This document shows positions 25,701-35,395 of a stretch of 64,000 nucleotides of DNA, in pieces. The stretch spans positions 8,036,806-8,100,805 of the forward strand of contig OZ029921.1 in the NCBI GenBank assembly GCA_964023275.1. The letters run 5' to 3'. Every line of letters begins with the position of its first letter. Position 1 is the stretch's first letter. The stretch comes from Norana najaformis. Lineage: Eukaryota > Annelida > Clitellata > Crassiclitellata > Hormogastridae. The notes below the pieces were generated by a model. The model searched no databases. It was not told where the DNA came from and saw only the letters and a program-made list of their open reading frames with translations. A program made the translations under genes and the position numbers.

Positions 25701-25934
25701 AACGCCCGACTGCGGAACGACTTCCCCTATCACCACTTGCACCATCAGTCATCCGTAACCAAGGACGGGATGGCAGCCAACTCGCCGTCGAACGCTTCGG
25801 GAGCCATTATCGCTGAAGCGTATCGAGCCATCACTGACCCATACGGATTGCCGACTGTCGAGCCTTACAACTCCGCACCAACTTACCGAGGCTTTGTTCC
25901 AAGGCACCAACTCAAGACCGAGATGCTAGGTTAG
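11727..25934 (+). CDS. HNF4: HNF4 nuclear receptor (NR2A), complete 7-exon gene
   Basis: Coding exons 11727-11760, 21952-22272, 22560-22675, 23051-23206, 23472-23715, 24472-24708 and 25414-25934 all have GT/AG borders and compatible phases (1,1,0,0,1,1). They join to 543 codons including the stop. The two C4 zinc fingers use C50, C53, C67, C70 and C86, C92, C102, C105, with P-box CDGCKGFF. The hinge begins [10 protein letters not shown]. The ligand-binding domain runs from about residue 158 to 370 and has the HNF4 signatures [13 protein letters not shown] and YDSRGRFGE, ending in an AF-2 helix, [10 protein letters not shown] Ser/His-rich F domain follows, ending KTEMLG. From family knowledge, HNF4 is a constitutively nuclear homodimer that binds DR1 sites, carries fatty acid in its pocket and controls gut and liver-type metabolic genes. 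Exons 2-7 are near certain. Exon 1 is inferred from an ATG, a strong donor and an in-frame phase. Confidence 0.95.
12970..13470. repeat. GAACGA/GAATGA array with a 24-bp sub-repeat
   Basis: Imperfect GAACGAACGAGTGAATGA units. A 24-bp unit, AAATGACGGAATGAAAGAAC plus GAAC, is repeated three times at about 13368-13441. Confidence 0.85.
14925..14992. repeat. Triple repeat GATCGATACTCTAATTTACT
   Basis: Three near-perfect copies of a 22-23-bp unit in HNF4 intron 1. Confidence 0.85.
15590..15670. repeat. 10-bp TGCCCCACTC minisatellite
   Basis: Five to seven copies, decaying to CACTCCACTC. Confidence 0.85.
15800..16430. repeat. 630-bp purine tract (GGA/GAA)
   Basis: Nearly pure A/G on the plus strand, and therefore pure pyrimidine on the minus. 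Its long open frames are artefacts. Such tracts can form triplex DNA. Confidence 0.9.
17316..17405 (+). mobile_element. tRNA-like SINE head
   Basis: TGCCTGGTGGCCAAGTGGTT is an A box and TCGGGTCCAAATCCC is a B box. A GTAA microsatellite follows at 17450-17490. Confidence 0.5.
17651..17830 (+). mobile_element. tRNA-derived SINE (family A)
   Basis: The tRNA-like head has an A box in GACTGGTTAGAGCGC, an anticodon-arm-like TTGGTTTGTAAAGC and a B box in GGGTTCGAGCC. The body runs TTGAGCAAG, GCTCAGCGCCATCG, GTGGCGCTTAATAA. It resembles a tRNA-Thr head but has extra sequence and no closing acceptor stem, so it is not a tRNA gene. Confidence 0.6.
18081..18134. repeat. (CA)n microsatellite
   Basis: ACACAC with CGCACG interruptions. 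Confidence 0.9.
18418..18490 (-). mobile_element. Short LINE/SINE tail remnant in HNF4 intron 1 region
   Basis: ATCGTAATCGAGATTTGTAT, AGCGCCC and GTCGCGGGAACCAAGCTG are the reversed family end. Confidence 0.45.
19677..19850. repeat. (TCTG), (CTTT) and (CCCT) pyrimidine repeats
   Basis: Three adjacent simple-repeat blocks in HNF4 intron 1. Confidence 0.85.
21298..21365. repeat. (GTAT)/(GCAT) microsatellite
   Basis: GTATGTATGT with a switch to GCATGCATGC, just upstream of an ACCTAACCT-rich stretch (21376-21545). Confidence 0.85.
21555..21906 (-). pseudogene. LINE reverse-transcriptase C-terminus in HNF4 intron 1
   Basis: The minus strand reads [20 protein letters not shown], then [20 protein letters not shown], then [10 protein letters not shown]. 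This is the conserved tail of RTE/CR1-type reverse transcriptases (xxGHILRG...GRPR...EWRRW). The frame is still largely open, so the insertion is fairly recent. It lies 45 bp before HNF4 exon 2, inside the first intron. Confidence 0.8.
21952..22272 (+). CDS. HNF4: HNF4 exon 2: rest of A/B domain and complete DNA-binding domain
   Basis: The acceptor is TTTGACGCAG| and the donor GAGG|GTAAGG. The exon encodes residues 12-118, including [10 protein letters not shown], which resembles the DTSP segment of vertebrate HNF4, and both zinc fingers. The first finger reads [12 protein letters not shown]; vertebrate HNF4A has [12 protein letters not shown]. It ends in the conserved CFRAGMRKE. Confidence 0.97.
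22560..22675 (+). CDS. HNF4: HNF4 exon 3: hinge region
   Basis: The acceptor is TTCCTACAG| and the donor GACAG|GTAGG. Its first codon is split with exon 2 to give the family-typical [10 protein letters not shown]. The remainder ([11 protein letters not shown] to EMSSRQ) matches the length and pattern of the HNF4 hinge. Confidence 0.96.
23051..23206 (+). CDS. HNF4: HNF4 exon 4: ligand-binding domain helices 1-3
   Basis: The acceptor is CTGTTTCAG| and the donor GACCAG|GTATGC, with phase 0 on both sides. It contains [20 protein letters not shown] and [12 protein letters not shown], the nuclear-receptor signature region of HNF4. Confidence 0.97.
23472..23715 (+). CDS. HNF4: HNF4 exon 5: ligand-binding domain core
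   Basis: The acceptor is GCGGTTTTAG| and the donor CCAG|GTCGG. It begins [15 protein letters not shown], which contains the conserved Arg that anchors the fatty-acid carboxylate in this family. It ends IVFFDP, with the following D codon split into exon 6. Confidence 0.97.
24472..24708 (+). CDS. HNF4: HNF4 exon 6: ligand-binding domain end and AF-2 helix
   Basis: The acceptor is TCAACTTCCAG| and the donor GGAG|GTCCG. It reads [13 protein letters not shown], then the dimer-interface stretch [13 protein letters not shown], then LLQEILLG at helix 12. The joining glycine codon is completed in exon 7. Confidence 0.97.
24715..24910. repeat. TATCTGGTCTTATC degenerate repeats in HNF4 intron 6
   Basis: More than ten variants of CTTATCTGGTCTTA/TGATCTAATC begin directly at the donor of exon 6. 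Confidence 0.75.
25414..25934 (+). CDS. HNF4: HNF4 exon 7: F domain and stop codon
   Basis: The acceptor is GCTTTTTTAG|, joined in phase 1 to read [10 protein letters not shown]. About 173 low-conservation residues follow: a Ser run near TSSSSSF, a HHLHHQ patch, and Pro/Tyr-rich [13 protein letters not shown]. The ORF ends with TAG at 25932-25934. F domains diverge quickly between phyla, so lack of detailed similarity here is expected. The assignment follows from splice phase and open frame. Confidence 0.92.
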
Positions 25935-26244
25935 ACAGAATGGAAACGGACTCGAGTCAGGATTCTGCATTGACTTCGGATGAAGTTGTAGTTGACTCAA
26001 GTCCCGTTCGGAGTTGAATTTAGCGAGGTCATATTGGACTCCGGTCGACTTCAAAGTATCCACAAGTCGAAGTCATTGTTGAATCAACTCGAAGTTGGAG
26101 TCAACTCAAGAGCAGACGAGGGGTAAAAAACTCATGTAAGTAAGCGCAAACTATGGCTATTAGTTGAGTTACTTTACCTTATGATAAAAAGGCTCGAAGC
26201 TCTGGTCAAATTTTTGCAACAGCAGTTCTCATTCTGAGCCCTAG

Positions 26245-26425
26245 TTCTGTATAGCGTGTCGTTCGAGGGCAAAAGCGCCATCCTTCACATCTGCATCCAG
26301 GGTTCATACCCTGTTGCCTGGTAAAACTTAGTTTGTTACTGAGCTATGCATCACCGAGGAAAGGTTTTTCAGTTCTCAGATCGGCGTTATATCGGCGCTT
26401 CACTCAAAGGAGTCATGTCAGCCCC
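26245..26425 (+). mobile_element. tRNA-like SINE remnant downstream of HNF4
   Basis: AGGGTTCATACCCTG is a B-box arm. GAGCTATGCATCACCGAGGA and TCGGCGCTTCACTCAAAGG form a body with the GCGC motif typical of the other copies. The A box is poor. Confidence 0.4.
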
Positions 26426-26456
26426 AGAATCTGAGAACTATACTGATGAAGCAAGC

Positions 26457-26462
26457 AATAAA
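26457..26462 (+). terminator. Candidate polyadenylation signal of HNF4
   Basis: AATAAA lies about 520 bp after the HNF4 stop, followed by a T-rich run at 26487-26500. Another AATAAA lies near 26808. Which one is used is unknown. Confidence 0.35.
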
Positions 26463-27114
26463 GTTGGATGTTCCATTTACGTACATTTTTTTTTGAGTTT
26501 GCGACTCATAGTCAGATGCTAAAGTTCACTTGACTTAACCAAAGTGATGTGCTTTTCTAAGTCATCAGTTTGTTCACAGTTGGCAGAATGTCGGAAGTTT
26601 GGTTTTACAGTTGGAAGAGGTCAAGACACAAGGCTTGATAAGCATGCCGTTGTATGTAATTGATACTGTACGAGTTTGAGGTATGCTGTGTGCCTGCTCT
26701 GCAGTTGAGACGCAAGCAAGAGCTGAAATCTTAATTTACTTATGAGCTTAAATTGCAAATGACTTTATTTTCAATCACTTTCCACACTTGAATCAGGATC
26801 AATTAATAAATCGGTAAAAGACTTGTTTATATAACGGAAATTGTTAGATAAGACCAGGTTAGATTAGCTTTTCTATGTAAATGTCCAATTACGTTGATTT
26901 AATGATTCATTTTCTTTATGATTTATTTTCTCTTACAGCTCTTTATCATTTTTTGATTCAAGAATTGTTGTGTACACTATAAACTGTTTGATACTTTCTC
27001 TGCAGCATACTCTACTATACTTTATTGTCAACAGAATCTACAATAGCAACAGTGACTGGAAGCAGTTTGCTTGAACTGGTGCTTTTAAATTATACACTCC
27101 GTCACAATATATGT

Positions 27115-27260
27115 GGCTTGAATGGCGGCTGAGTGGAATTAAGTTGGTCTCTCGTATACAGTGCATCTAGGGTTCGAGTCCTTGTGTATCTTGCCCAATT
27201 TGTTGTTGCATCATTCAGCCATGCAACTCAGAGAAAGGCTTGTTTAAGTTTTATTATACA
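27115..27260 (+). mobile_element. tRNA-like SINE remnant
   Basis: GAATGGCGGCTGAGTGGAAT is A-box-like and AGGGTTCGAGTCCTTG is a clear B box. The following ACTCAGAGAAAGGCTTGTTT body is similar to the 26.3-kb copy (AGGAAAGGTTTTTCAGTTCT). Confidence 0.45.
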
Positions 27261-27994
27261 GTAGTCATATTAGCAATTCAGAAAATGAGACTTCAATTCC
27301 AGAACCAAATTTATAAGAGAACAGTTGTTGAGATATCTGATGAATACACTATTTCACTTTACTTTACATGTAATAGATATGAATGTACATGGACATTTAC
27401 TTGGCGCCTTTTAGGAACTTATCAAAAGGTCTGTATGTTTCCAACTTATTGTAGAGTCAGTGTAAATTTCCGAGAAGATTGAACACTAGTGTTCTTTCAG
27501 TGTTGCTTCTGTTTTAAGCGTTGTATTGTGTCATATCTTATTAAGTCATCCAACGATTTGCCAGGTTTTGTTCCTGGATGGAAACCAGAGTGTAGATATC
27601 ATTGTAATCTCGATTATATCTATGCTAGTTTATTTTAAGTGCACTTATTATGACTTGTTTCTGTGAAGCGATTTTGCAAAACTCTATGAACATTCAAAAA
27701 CTTTATTTAGTTTGGAATGTTCTTGAAGAAGATCTATGCAATTACTTTATTGTAAACATATTTGCAATTTGTATAGTCTTTTGTAGACATCTGGTATAAT
27801 TTTTGTTGTACTGGATCTTCTGATATTTAGCTTTGGATAAAGTTCTGGATGGCGTTGAGTTTTCGTGATTTTTTCAATGATTTGTGCATCTGCCGTAGAA
27901 GGCCGATAAAGGAAAGGTAAAGGAAGGAGGCGTGCTGAAACGAGGTTGATTGCTATTTCAGTGAAGTTGTTTATTAAAATACGGGTGCGCGCGA

Positions 27995-28150
27995 AAACCT
28001 AACGGATAGCGCGCTGGTTGTCAAGCGACAGATCGGGGGTAGAATCCCCTCCAGGGCAGAATTGTTTCAAGAGTTCTGTTCCACTTGCGCCCGCTAGCGA
28101 ACTCGGCTACGCTGTCGGTGGGAAGATCAGACGGCGAGGGACCCTTATGT
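27995..28150 (+). mobile_element. tRNA-like SINE copy
   Basis: CTAACGGATAGCGCGCTGG is A-box-like, GGTTGTCAAGCGAC anticodon-arm-like, and GGGGGTAGAATCCCCTCC forms a T-arm hairpin. The T loop lacks the usual TTC start and the acceptor stem does not close. Confidence 0.45.
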
Positions 28151-28619
28151 GCCGAGGCTAAGAAAATGAAGTCGCTAACACTCATACCCATGGCTGCCTC
28201 TCAAGGCTAGCTTAAAGGACTGCTCTTCTTCTTCCTTCTCCTCCTCCTGCTTCTCCTTCTCCTTCCCTTCCTCTTCTTTTAAAATGCCTCCCCACGCGTG
28301 GGCGCGAACTTATTTTCAAGATTTAGATCCAAAATCCTTGGCCAACCCACAAATCCAACCCTGATCAGTTATAGACCTACATTCGCAAATAGCATGATAT
28401 GCCTGAGGTGACTTTGGCAATTTTACATAGGAGTATTCAAAAATGAAGCAACAGAGCAACGCAATGTTTGATTTTGCAATATTCGCCGTTTCATGAAGTG
28501 AAGAAAAAACGGGCAAAAGCAGTATACATGGCCTATTGTCCTCGCAACTTAAGAACATCAATCACACAGTTTGGTTAGGGACACGAAAATTAGCTAATTA
28601 ATTATAGGATAGCACACTG

Positions 28620-29010
28620 CACACATGTTTTCAGTAGCATGCTATAATTATGGATGTGAGGCTTGGGTAATAACGAAAGACGTTGAAAGAAGGACATTGG
28701 ACTTCGAGCGAAAATGCTGTAGGAAGATTATGAAAATAGGATGGACACAAAAGGTGAGCAATGCAGAACTATTCAGACGGATACATCCCAAAGAGAGCCT
28801 GATGCAGAAGGTAGTTCAGAGGAAACTGGGATTATTTGGTCACATGTGAAGAATGAGCAACAATAAGAAGATCAAGACATTAGTGTTCGGAGTGATGGAT
28901 GGACCAAACAAGAGAGGACGACCCCATAAAGAATGGGTAGACGAGGTAATCGAATGGAGTGAAACATCACTCCAGGAGCTGAGCCGAGTTTCCCAAATTT
29001 CAGTTTTTTC
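28620..29010 (+). pseudogene. LINE reverse-transcriptase C-terminus fragment
   Basis: It reads YNYGCEAWVITKDVERRTLD, then FERKCCRKIMKIGW, then VVQRKLGLFGHM and a stop. After that GPNKRGRPHKEWVDEVIEW follows. The YGxExW and RKLxxFGHM...RGRPxxxW blocks are the usual LINE thumb/C-terminal motifs. A TGA in the middle and truncation on both sides make it a dead copy. Confidence 0.8.
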
Positions 29011-29784
29011 TTTAAAAAAAGTAACTAAAAAACTGATATAACTTTTGAATTAGATCTACTATTTGAGGTTAGTTAACAAAATAAAGTAGTTAATAAAAAT
29101 GCTTACAACCTGTTATCGACCATTTTCGAATTGAAAATTAGGCCTAATTTTAAGATGGCGACACAAGAATGTAGCGTGAGATGTGTGTAAATAGATTACA
29201 TGCTGATGGGCTATAGCTTATTTACTATTAATACCATTGCACAAAATAGCATAGCCACAGGTCTCTCAACAGAGTGTCAATAAAATGCGTCTTTATATCT
29301 TTGAAGACACTTCAGTCGGAGACAGGACAAGAATTAGTAACTTCTAATGTGCCGGTGTCTAATGCAAAAGGCATCAACTGACGGCACACCAAAACCAAAC
29401 CGCAATCAGGTCAATATCCAGAAGGTCAGTCCACAAGACAGAGAGGCAGCCTATGATGGATAAGCAATTTGAAAGAGGTAAGTTTTAAGTTGAGAACGAA
29501 ATGATAGAAGCGCCTGAGCAGAACGAACAGACACAGGGAGGGAGTTCCAACATTTAGGTTTTCTGTGGCATTTTCTTTTCATTTAGTCATCGTATCTAAA
29601 TTTAGCAACTGAAAATGCAGAATTCTACCAATCGATGGCTTGCGTAAGGATTAGAAATAGTCAGTGTTTCATGTGGTGAGTGTAAAGAGGCAGATTTTTA
29701 TAAATGCACGCACAGTTTTTATATCCTGACTGTTGAAACTATGCAACGGGGTTACTTGATCTTCTAACCTAAAATCGATACAAC

Positions 29785-30255
29785 GGAATGCTTCCGAGTA
29801 CATTCCTTACCACGGTGCTATATAAATGCTTTCCTTACTCGTCTCTAAAATTTGGCAATCGCTCCTTAGCTATAGCTGCTCAACCACTCTGGAATAAACT
29901 GCCCCAGAACTACGACAGTTATCTGACTCATCATACAAATTCACCTATGCTCCACCGCTTGCAATTCTGCATTGGCCTTTCACTCAAAACTGGAAACACT
30001 CCTCTTTCACAGATCCTATTCTAACTCCCCTTCTTCCTCTTATCCCTCTTTCCGCTCCAATCCCAAACATCACCCACTGTAACTGCCACGCTGTCTCTCT
30101 ATATACCTGACTCTTGGATCTTGACCTGGAACCGAACACTTTTGCCTATCGATTTTGTTTTGACTGAGCGCCTATGAATAAGCTGGTCCCAGTGACGTGG
30201 CTTTCGTTGGGCGCTGTAGAAATCTGGGGATTACGATTACGATTACGATTTATGC
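29785..30255 (+). mobile_element. LINE 3' end: ORF tail, 3' UTR and ATTACG tail
   Basis: RSLAIAAQPLWNKLP is the widespread AAPxLWNSLP motif near the end of CR1/L2-like ORF2 proteins. It is followed by SPMLHRLQFCIGLSLKTG. A 3' UTR with GGCTTTCGTTGGGCGCTGTA and a (GATTAC) tail follows. This defines the family whose tails recur at 35.1, 37.6, 49.1, 49.8 and 59.2 kb. Confidence 0.75.
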
Positions 30256-30439
30256 ATTTCATGGATTACATTGCCATCACATGTAACTCGTCGGGCAACG
30301 CAGCAACAATCTACGGTGACGTCTTTTAATTGAATACATTCCTGGCTTCAGTAGCCCTATGTTACTAGGCATAAAATATTTGTTAATAAAGATGATTATT
30401 CATGACGATCATGATCATCATGTTCCTTCTTCTTTTCCA

Positions 30440-31270
30440 GGCCTTTTACGACTGGGAGGAGGATACAGCGCTCCTACTGTCCGTCCGGAAACGCAGGGGG
30501 CAACACCTTAGTCGTCTAGCTCAAAATATTCACGGGGTATGTTGTAAATTAGAATTCTTGTTTTTTTCCACCACATTGAGTAGTAGTGGTATGCAGGATA
30601 TGGATGGATACCATCTCTCCGCCAGGCTTCACAGTTAGTCGCCTTTTACGACATGCAGGAGTATCATCGGCCCAACTCTCCGCCCGGAACCGCTGGGGCC
30701 TCCACTTAGTCGCCTTTTATGACATGGGGATGATACATCGGTCCTATTCCTAGCCCGGAACCGCAGGGGCCTCCAATTCGTCACCGTTCACCACATGCAG
30801 GAGGATACATCGTTCCTATTCTACACCCGCAACCGCTGGGGCCTCCACTTAGTCGCCTTTTACGACATGGGGGAGGAAGCATCGGTCCTACTCTTCGCCC
30901 GGAACCGCAGGGGCCTCCAGTTCGTCGCCTTTCACGACATGCAGGAGGATACATCGTTCCTATTCTACACCCGCAACCGCTGGGGCCTCACAGTTAGTCG
31001 CCTTTTACGACATGGGGGAGGAAGCATCGGTCCTACTCTTCGCCCGGAACCGCAGGGGCCTCCAGTTCGTCGCCTTTCACGACATGCAGGAGGATACATC
31101 GTTCCTATTCTACACCCGGAACCGCTGGGGCCTCACAGTTAGTCGCCTTTTACGACATGGGGGAGGAAGCATCGGTCCTACTCTTCGCCCGGAACCGCAG
31201 GGGCCTCCAGTACGTCGCCGTTCACGACATGCAGGAGGATACATCGTTCATATTCTACACCTGGAACCTC
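30440..31270. repeat. Dimeric 144/145-bp tandem array (two ~72-bp monomers)
   Basis: Monomer 1 has TTTTACGACATGGGGGAGGA and TTCGCCCGGAACCGCAGGGG. Monomer 2 has TTTCACGACATGCAGGAGGA and TACACCCGCAACCGCTGGGG. They alternate from about 30640, and AGTTAGTCG starts at 30992 and 31137. Some units are 72 bp (24 codons), giving open frames, but one-base length changes shift them, so coding is unlikely. Confidence 0.85.
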
Positions 31271-31782
31271 GGGGTGTTGGAATACAAACCTCTTAATCTG
31301 TCAACTCTCTCGGCATTTAGCCTAACGGAGTTCTGGGCGGCTTTTTACATATTTTACGCGTTTCTAAAGTTGGTTCGGTGGTCTCTAACTGGCTGAGTCA
31401 GCTTCGTAGATTTTAAAAGGCAGGAATAATGTCTGGCATTAGCAACACCGTAAAGTGACTTTAAAGCACACAGACACATTTCTCCAGCAGTAAAGCACAC
31501 CAAATGTGACCTAAAACTAGCGAGGCATCAGTGCTGCGTCACTTTAAAAAAATTAATGGAAAGATTTCTTTGCGATCACAGCAAATTGGGGTTTTTAACA
31601 GACATAATCGTTCTATAGTCACATTATAGTATTTTAGCATCACAAGTTCTTTCACGAGACAAGTGACGTAAGTTTTAAATGCAATGGTGCTAAGTGACGT
31701 CACAATGATAGATTCAACCTGGCTGCGTCTAGGTATTTTGACTGGGCAGCACAAGCCAAACTTTTATTAATAGTTCAGCATT

Positions 31783-31965
31783 TTTAAGCGTCACTCTCTA
31801 ACAACTAAGCATCAATCGCTGAAGCTGAGCAGCTGAGTGACTTGCTCTAGGTCCCTACGCAGCAACCATCTCAAGAGAGACTCAAAAACTCTACTCTCCG
31901 AGTTACTAGCAGAGCGCGCTAACCACTCATATACCGAACTTGCCGTTTACTTCCCAGCTTAACCC
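31783..31965 (-). mobile_element. tRNA-derived SINE (family A)
   Basis: The reverse complement has GAGTGGTTAGCGCGCTCTGC, then GGGACCTAGAGCAAGTCACT, matching the 17.65-kb copy (GGGACCTTGAGCAAGTCG). The B box is eroded. Confidence 0.55.
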
Positions 31966-32156
31966 GGTTCCAAATTATACTGCTTAGAGACAGAGGCACG
32001 GTGTGCGCACACAACTTGCCCAGATGTGTTCCCTCCTTGTCGTTCTGGGACAGAGAGACGCCACTTGAGATTAAAGGAAAACTGCATGTTCGTCTCAACT
32101 TGAGCGATCAACACAGATGAATAGCGGACTCTGCGACATTGATTATCTGGACGCAC

Positions 32157-32575
32157 GCCATCGTGACATCTGTCGCGGCGGTGCTCGGCTTCTCTGGATT
32201 CAGTGGCGGTCATCGTCACATCTGTCGCGGCGGTTCTCGGCTTCTCTGGATTCAGTGCCGGTCATCGTCACATCTGTCACGACGGTTCTCGGCTTCTCTG
32301 GATTCAGTGCCGGTCATCGTCACATCTGTCACAACGGTTCTCGGCTTCTCTGGATTCAGTGCCGGTCATCGTCACATCTGTCACGACGGTTCTCGGCTTC
32401 TCTGGATTCAGTGCCGGTCATCGTCACATCTGTCACGACGGTTCTCGGCTTCTCTGGATTCAGTGCCGGTCATCGTCACATCTGTCACGACGGTTCTCGG
32501 CTTCTCTGGATTCAGTGCCGGTCATCGTCACATCTGTCACGACGGTTCTCGGTTTCTCTGGATTCAGTGGTGGTC
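32157..32575. repeat. 8-copy 52-bp minisatellite
   Basis: Units begin at 32157, 32209, 32261 and so on to 32521: GTCATCGTCACATCTGTCAC, GACGGTTCTCGGCTTCTCTG, GATTCAGTGCCG. As 52 is not a multiple of 3, the period rotates frames. All three forward frames stay open only because the unit lacks stops. Confidence 0.95.
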
Positions 32576-32910
32576 TCAACCTCACCAGCAGCCTGGGAGA
32601 TAACTAGGGAAGCAACGACGATCAAAGTTCAACCTGTGCCCGAGGTTCAAAAGAGCATTTAGAGATTTCCTATCCGGCTTACGGACATCAGACGATCAAG
32701 CCTAACAGAAACCAATTAAGTAAGGTAAAAGCAATTAAGTTATGCCTCATTCGCCATTTCTGCATTTACATGACTTCCATTTTTCAAGATGCTTATCTGC
32801 CATAGGCTGCCTCTCCGTCTTAGTGGGCTGATCTTCTGGATATTGACTGGCTTCGGTGCGCCATCGGTTGATGCCTTGTTCGTTAGACTCTGGCACGATA
32901 AAGGTTACTA

Positions 32911-32978
<68 letters not shown>

Positions 32979-33024
32979 TAATAACAATAATAATAATAAC
33001 AACAATAATAATAATAATAATAAC
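32911..33024. repeat. (AAT)n microsatellite
   Basis: Over 30 AAT units with AAC variants, followed by (CA)n at 33070-33103. Confidence 0.95.
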
Positions 33025-33083
33025 GCAAAAATAATAACAATGCAATATAGACTATGAATGCAAGAACACATACACACACACAA

Positions 33084-33115
<32 letters not shown>

Positions 33116-33169
33116 GTATATTCAGGAACAATAAAACTAATGAAGACTTATAGAACCTGTTACTGATCA

Positions 33170-34790
33170 GGACACTAGAACCTGAACACTGTATTATATT
33201 CAGCTAAATCCCAGCCCACACACGTGGGGCAAATGCTGGTCCAGCGTTGTCCAACATTGACCCAAAGTGTGTTTGCCGGCTGGAATGTTATCAGCTATTC
33301 ACGCGCCGCACAAGTTATATAATGCGTCGTGCTATAAAGACAGCATAATTAAACAGGCCCTACATAAACATATCCAGAGACAGCAGCAGAAGCGTACGAG
33401 GCCTCCGCTGTGGTTGAACGTGATGTATCATGGTTGTTACATGCGGCGGTGGACCAGCGTGTGCAGAGCTCAGATCCCGATGTATTGCTGCTATCAACGG
33501 AGGCTGAAACAAAGCGAAGACGACGCAGCGCATGCTTGGACAACAACCACAGATGACGGCGTCTAATTGGTCGGGTATCAGATGCTGGAGGGCAGACGGG
33601 CTGGGAATGTGAAAAGGAATCGAAAGCCGCAAAAAGCGGAGTGGAAAGGATTGAGTCGGGAATAGGAAATTTGTATATCAACTGGAGTTATTGTACGGAG
33701 AAGTAATCAGAGGAATTGCAGCTCGGAATCTGCTAAAGAAAAGCGAAAGTAATTTGCGAAACAAATCATCAAAGGAAGGTAATAAAGCAAGGGATCGGAG
33801 GTTCACGTATAGGCAAAAAGAATTCAGAGGCGGAGGAGAATTTGAGGAGTGGTATTGGGCTGGGTTGATGTCTTGTGGTGGACGATGGGTTGTTCCGCTT
33901 TGCCGGACGGCGACTCTTGTAAGGAGTACAGTGAGTGGGCGATAATAAGGAGGGACGGGACACGGATGGACAAAAGGGACTTCCGATGGACGACCTGAGT
34001 AGGGAGGATGTCTACAAGGATTTGGCACTGACCGGAAGACAGGCTCTCGTCATCAGGACTTCGTGGCTTAGGTTCTCACTGGTGTCGGAAAACAGGTAGG
34101 AACCAAATCTCTTTTAGACCTTAAGCAGCTTCTGCTTCTTAGCGTATCTGTAGGAACCAGATTAAGACTCTTTGTAGGCCATAGACAAATTAGCTTTCGT
34201 AGGCTTTTGTTACGGTCTAACTATTTCTTTGGGCATGGGCGGATCTAGAGACACGCCTTTGATGCCTTTTCCCCTCACCCCGAGTTTAGAAAATCAGTAC
34301 AATCAACAAAGAGCAGGTGTTTAAGGGCGGCCCTTACCCCATAAGCACAGCCTCTCTACTACTACTGCTGCTGCTGCTACTACTACTACAACTACTACTA
34401 CTGCCTATTTTCCTACATACCTGCTTATCTACCTATTTACCTACTTAAAATAATAATAATTGTTGTTGTTTGTTGTTACGGTGTGTAATTACTCTGTAAA
34501 GTAATAAATTGTGCACAGGTAAGCGTACATTTATTCCTAGCTTGTTGAGGTGGCAGATCGTGTAATGCTGTCGTCTTGTTTTTTGTCTTTCACGTCTGCT
34601 TCCCTTGTAGTGTAATTTGACTGTGTCTTACTGCAGATGTCAGTCCATGTGACCAATTCGGAAAAGTAATCCGCTTATTGGAAAACGCTTTGTCGTATCT
34701 GCGCTTCAGCCGAATAATCGTGCAACACCAGGACCACGTCTCTGATGGATAATGTGGATAGAGGAGTGTAATAAAAGTGCGAAAAGGTTA
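33170..34790. other. Intergenic sequence, no gene recognised
   Basis: Several 70-115 codon frames overlap at 33.3-34.0 kb on both strands, but none shows a domain, splice context or strand preference. A (CTA)/(CTG) run lies at 34360-34402. Confidence 0.45.
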
Positions 34791-34794
34791 CCTT

Positions 34795-34880
34795 TACGTT
34801 CCCTTATCTTATCTTACCTTACTTTACCTTATCTTACCATACCTTTTCGTATCTTACCTTACCTTACCTTATAATACTTA
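34795..34880. repeat. (CTTAC)n degenerate pentamer
   Basis: CCTTATCTTATCTTACCTTA and variants. The reverse type (GGTAA) occurs at 45960-46110. Confidence 0.8.
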
Positions 34881-35094
34881 ATCTTAACTAAAACAGTTAA
34901 CGATATGCATGCCAGTCTTTAGATGATTCTTCTGATCTGCGACTGAAGTAAACTTGATGATGGAATTCTTGCAATGTTATACTGGGAATTTACCAAGCAT
35001 AATAAATGCATGGGCTCACGTAGGCCTACATGTAGGCTTATATACAGACCTGGAATGAAGTTAGGCCTAATTGTGGCCTTTCAATAATTTAGTT

Positions 35095-35395
35095 ACACCA
35101 CTCGCTATTTCCTTACAGCCCTTTCATCCACAACTGAAAACAATCTTCCACAAATCCTGTGCTCTTTCCTCCTCTTCCCCTTACCTATCTCGCCGTTCCA
35201 ATTCTAAAGACCATCGACCGTAGCCATCAGACTGTCTACCTGCCTGATCCTGGTATCTTCACCCGGAACCAAACCTGACCTTACCTGCATAACGATTTTG
35301 TCTTGCCTGAGCTCCCACGAATTAGCTGGTTCCCTCAACTTGGTTTTCTTTGGGCGCTGTCGAATTCCCGAGGTTACCTTTACGATTACTTACAA
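35095..35395 (+). mobile_element. LINE/SINE 3' tail copy
   Basis: It shares the 3' UTR of the 29.8-kb element: TTTTGTCTTGCCTGAGC, TTAGCTGGTTCCCTCAA, TTTGGGCGCTGTCGAATTCC, then TTTACGATTACT. The few upstream codons (HPQLKTIF) resemble the ORF2 end. Confidence 0.65.

Noticed and set aside
30795-31296. Repeat protein in the 72-bp monomer array
   Set aside because: Unit length changes of one base shift the frame between monomers, so no single frame spans the array.
32117-32662. Overlapping 134-181 codon frames
   Set aside because: They come from a stop-free 52-bp minisatellite read in three frames.
33267-34028. Cluster of 65-116 codon frames on both strands
   Set aside because: Frames overlap on opposite strands with no domain, splice or composition evidence favouring any of them.
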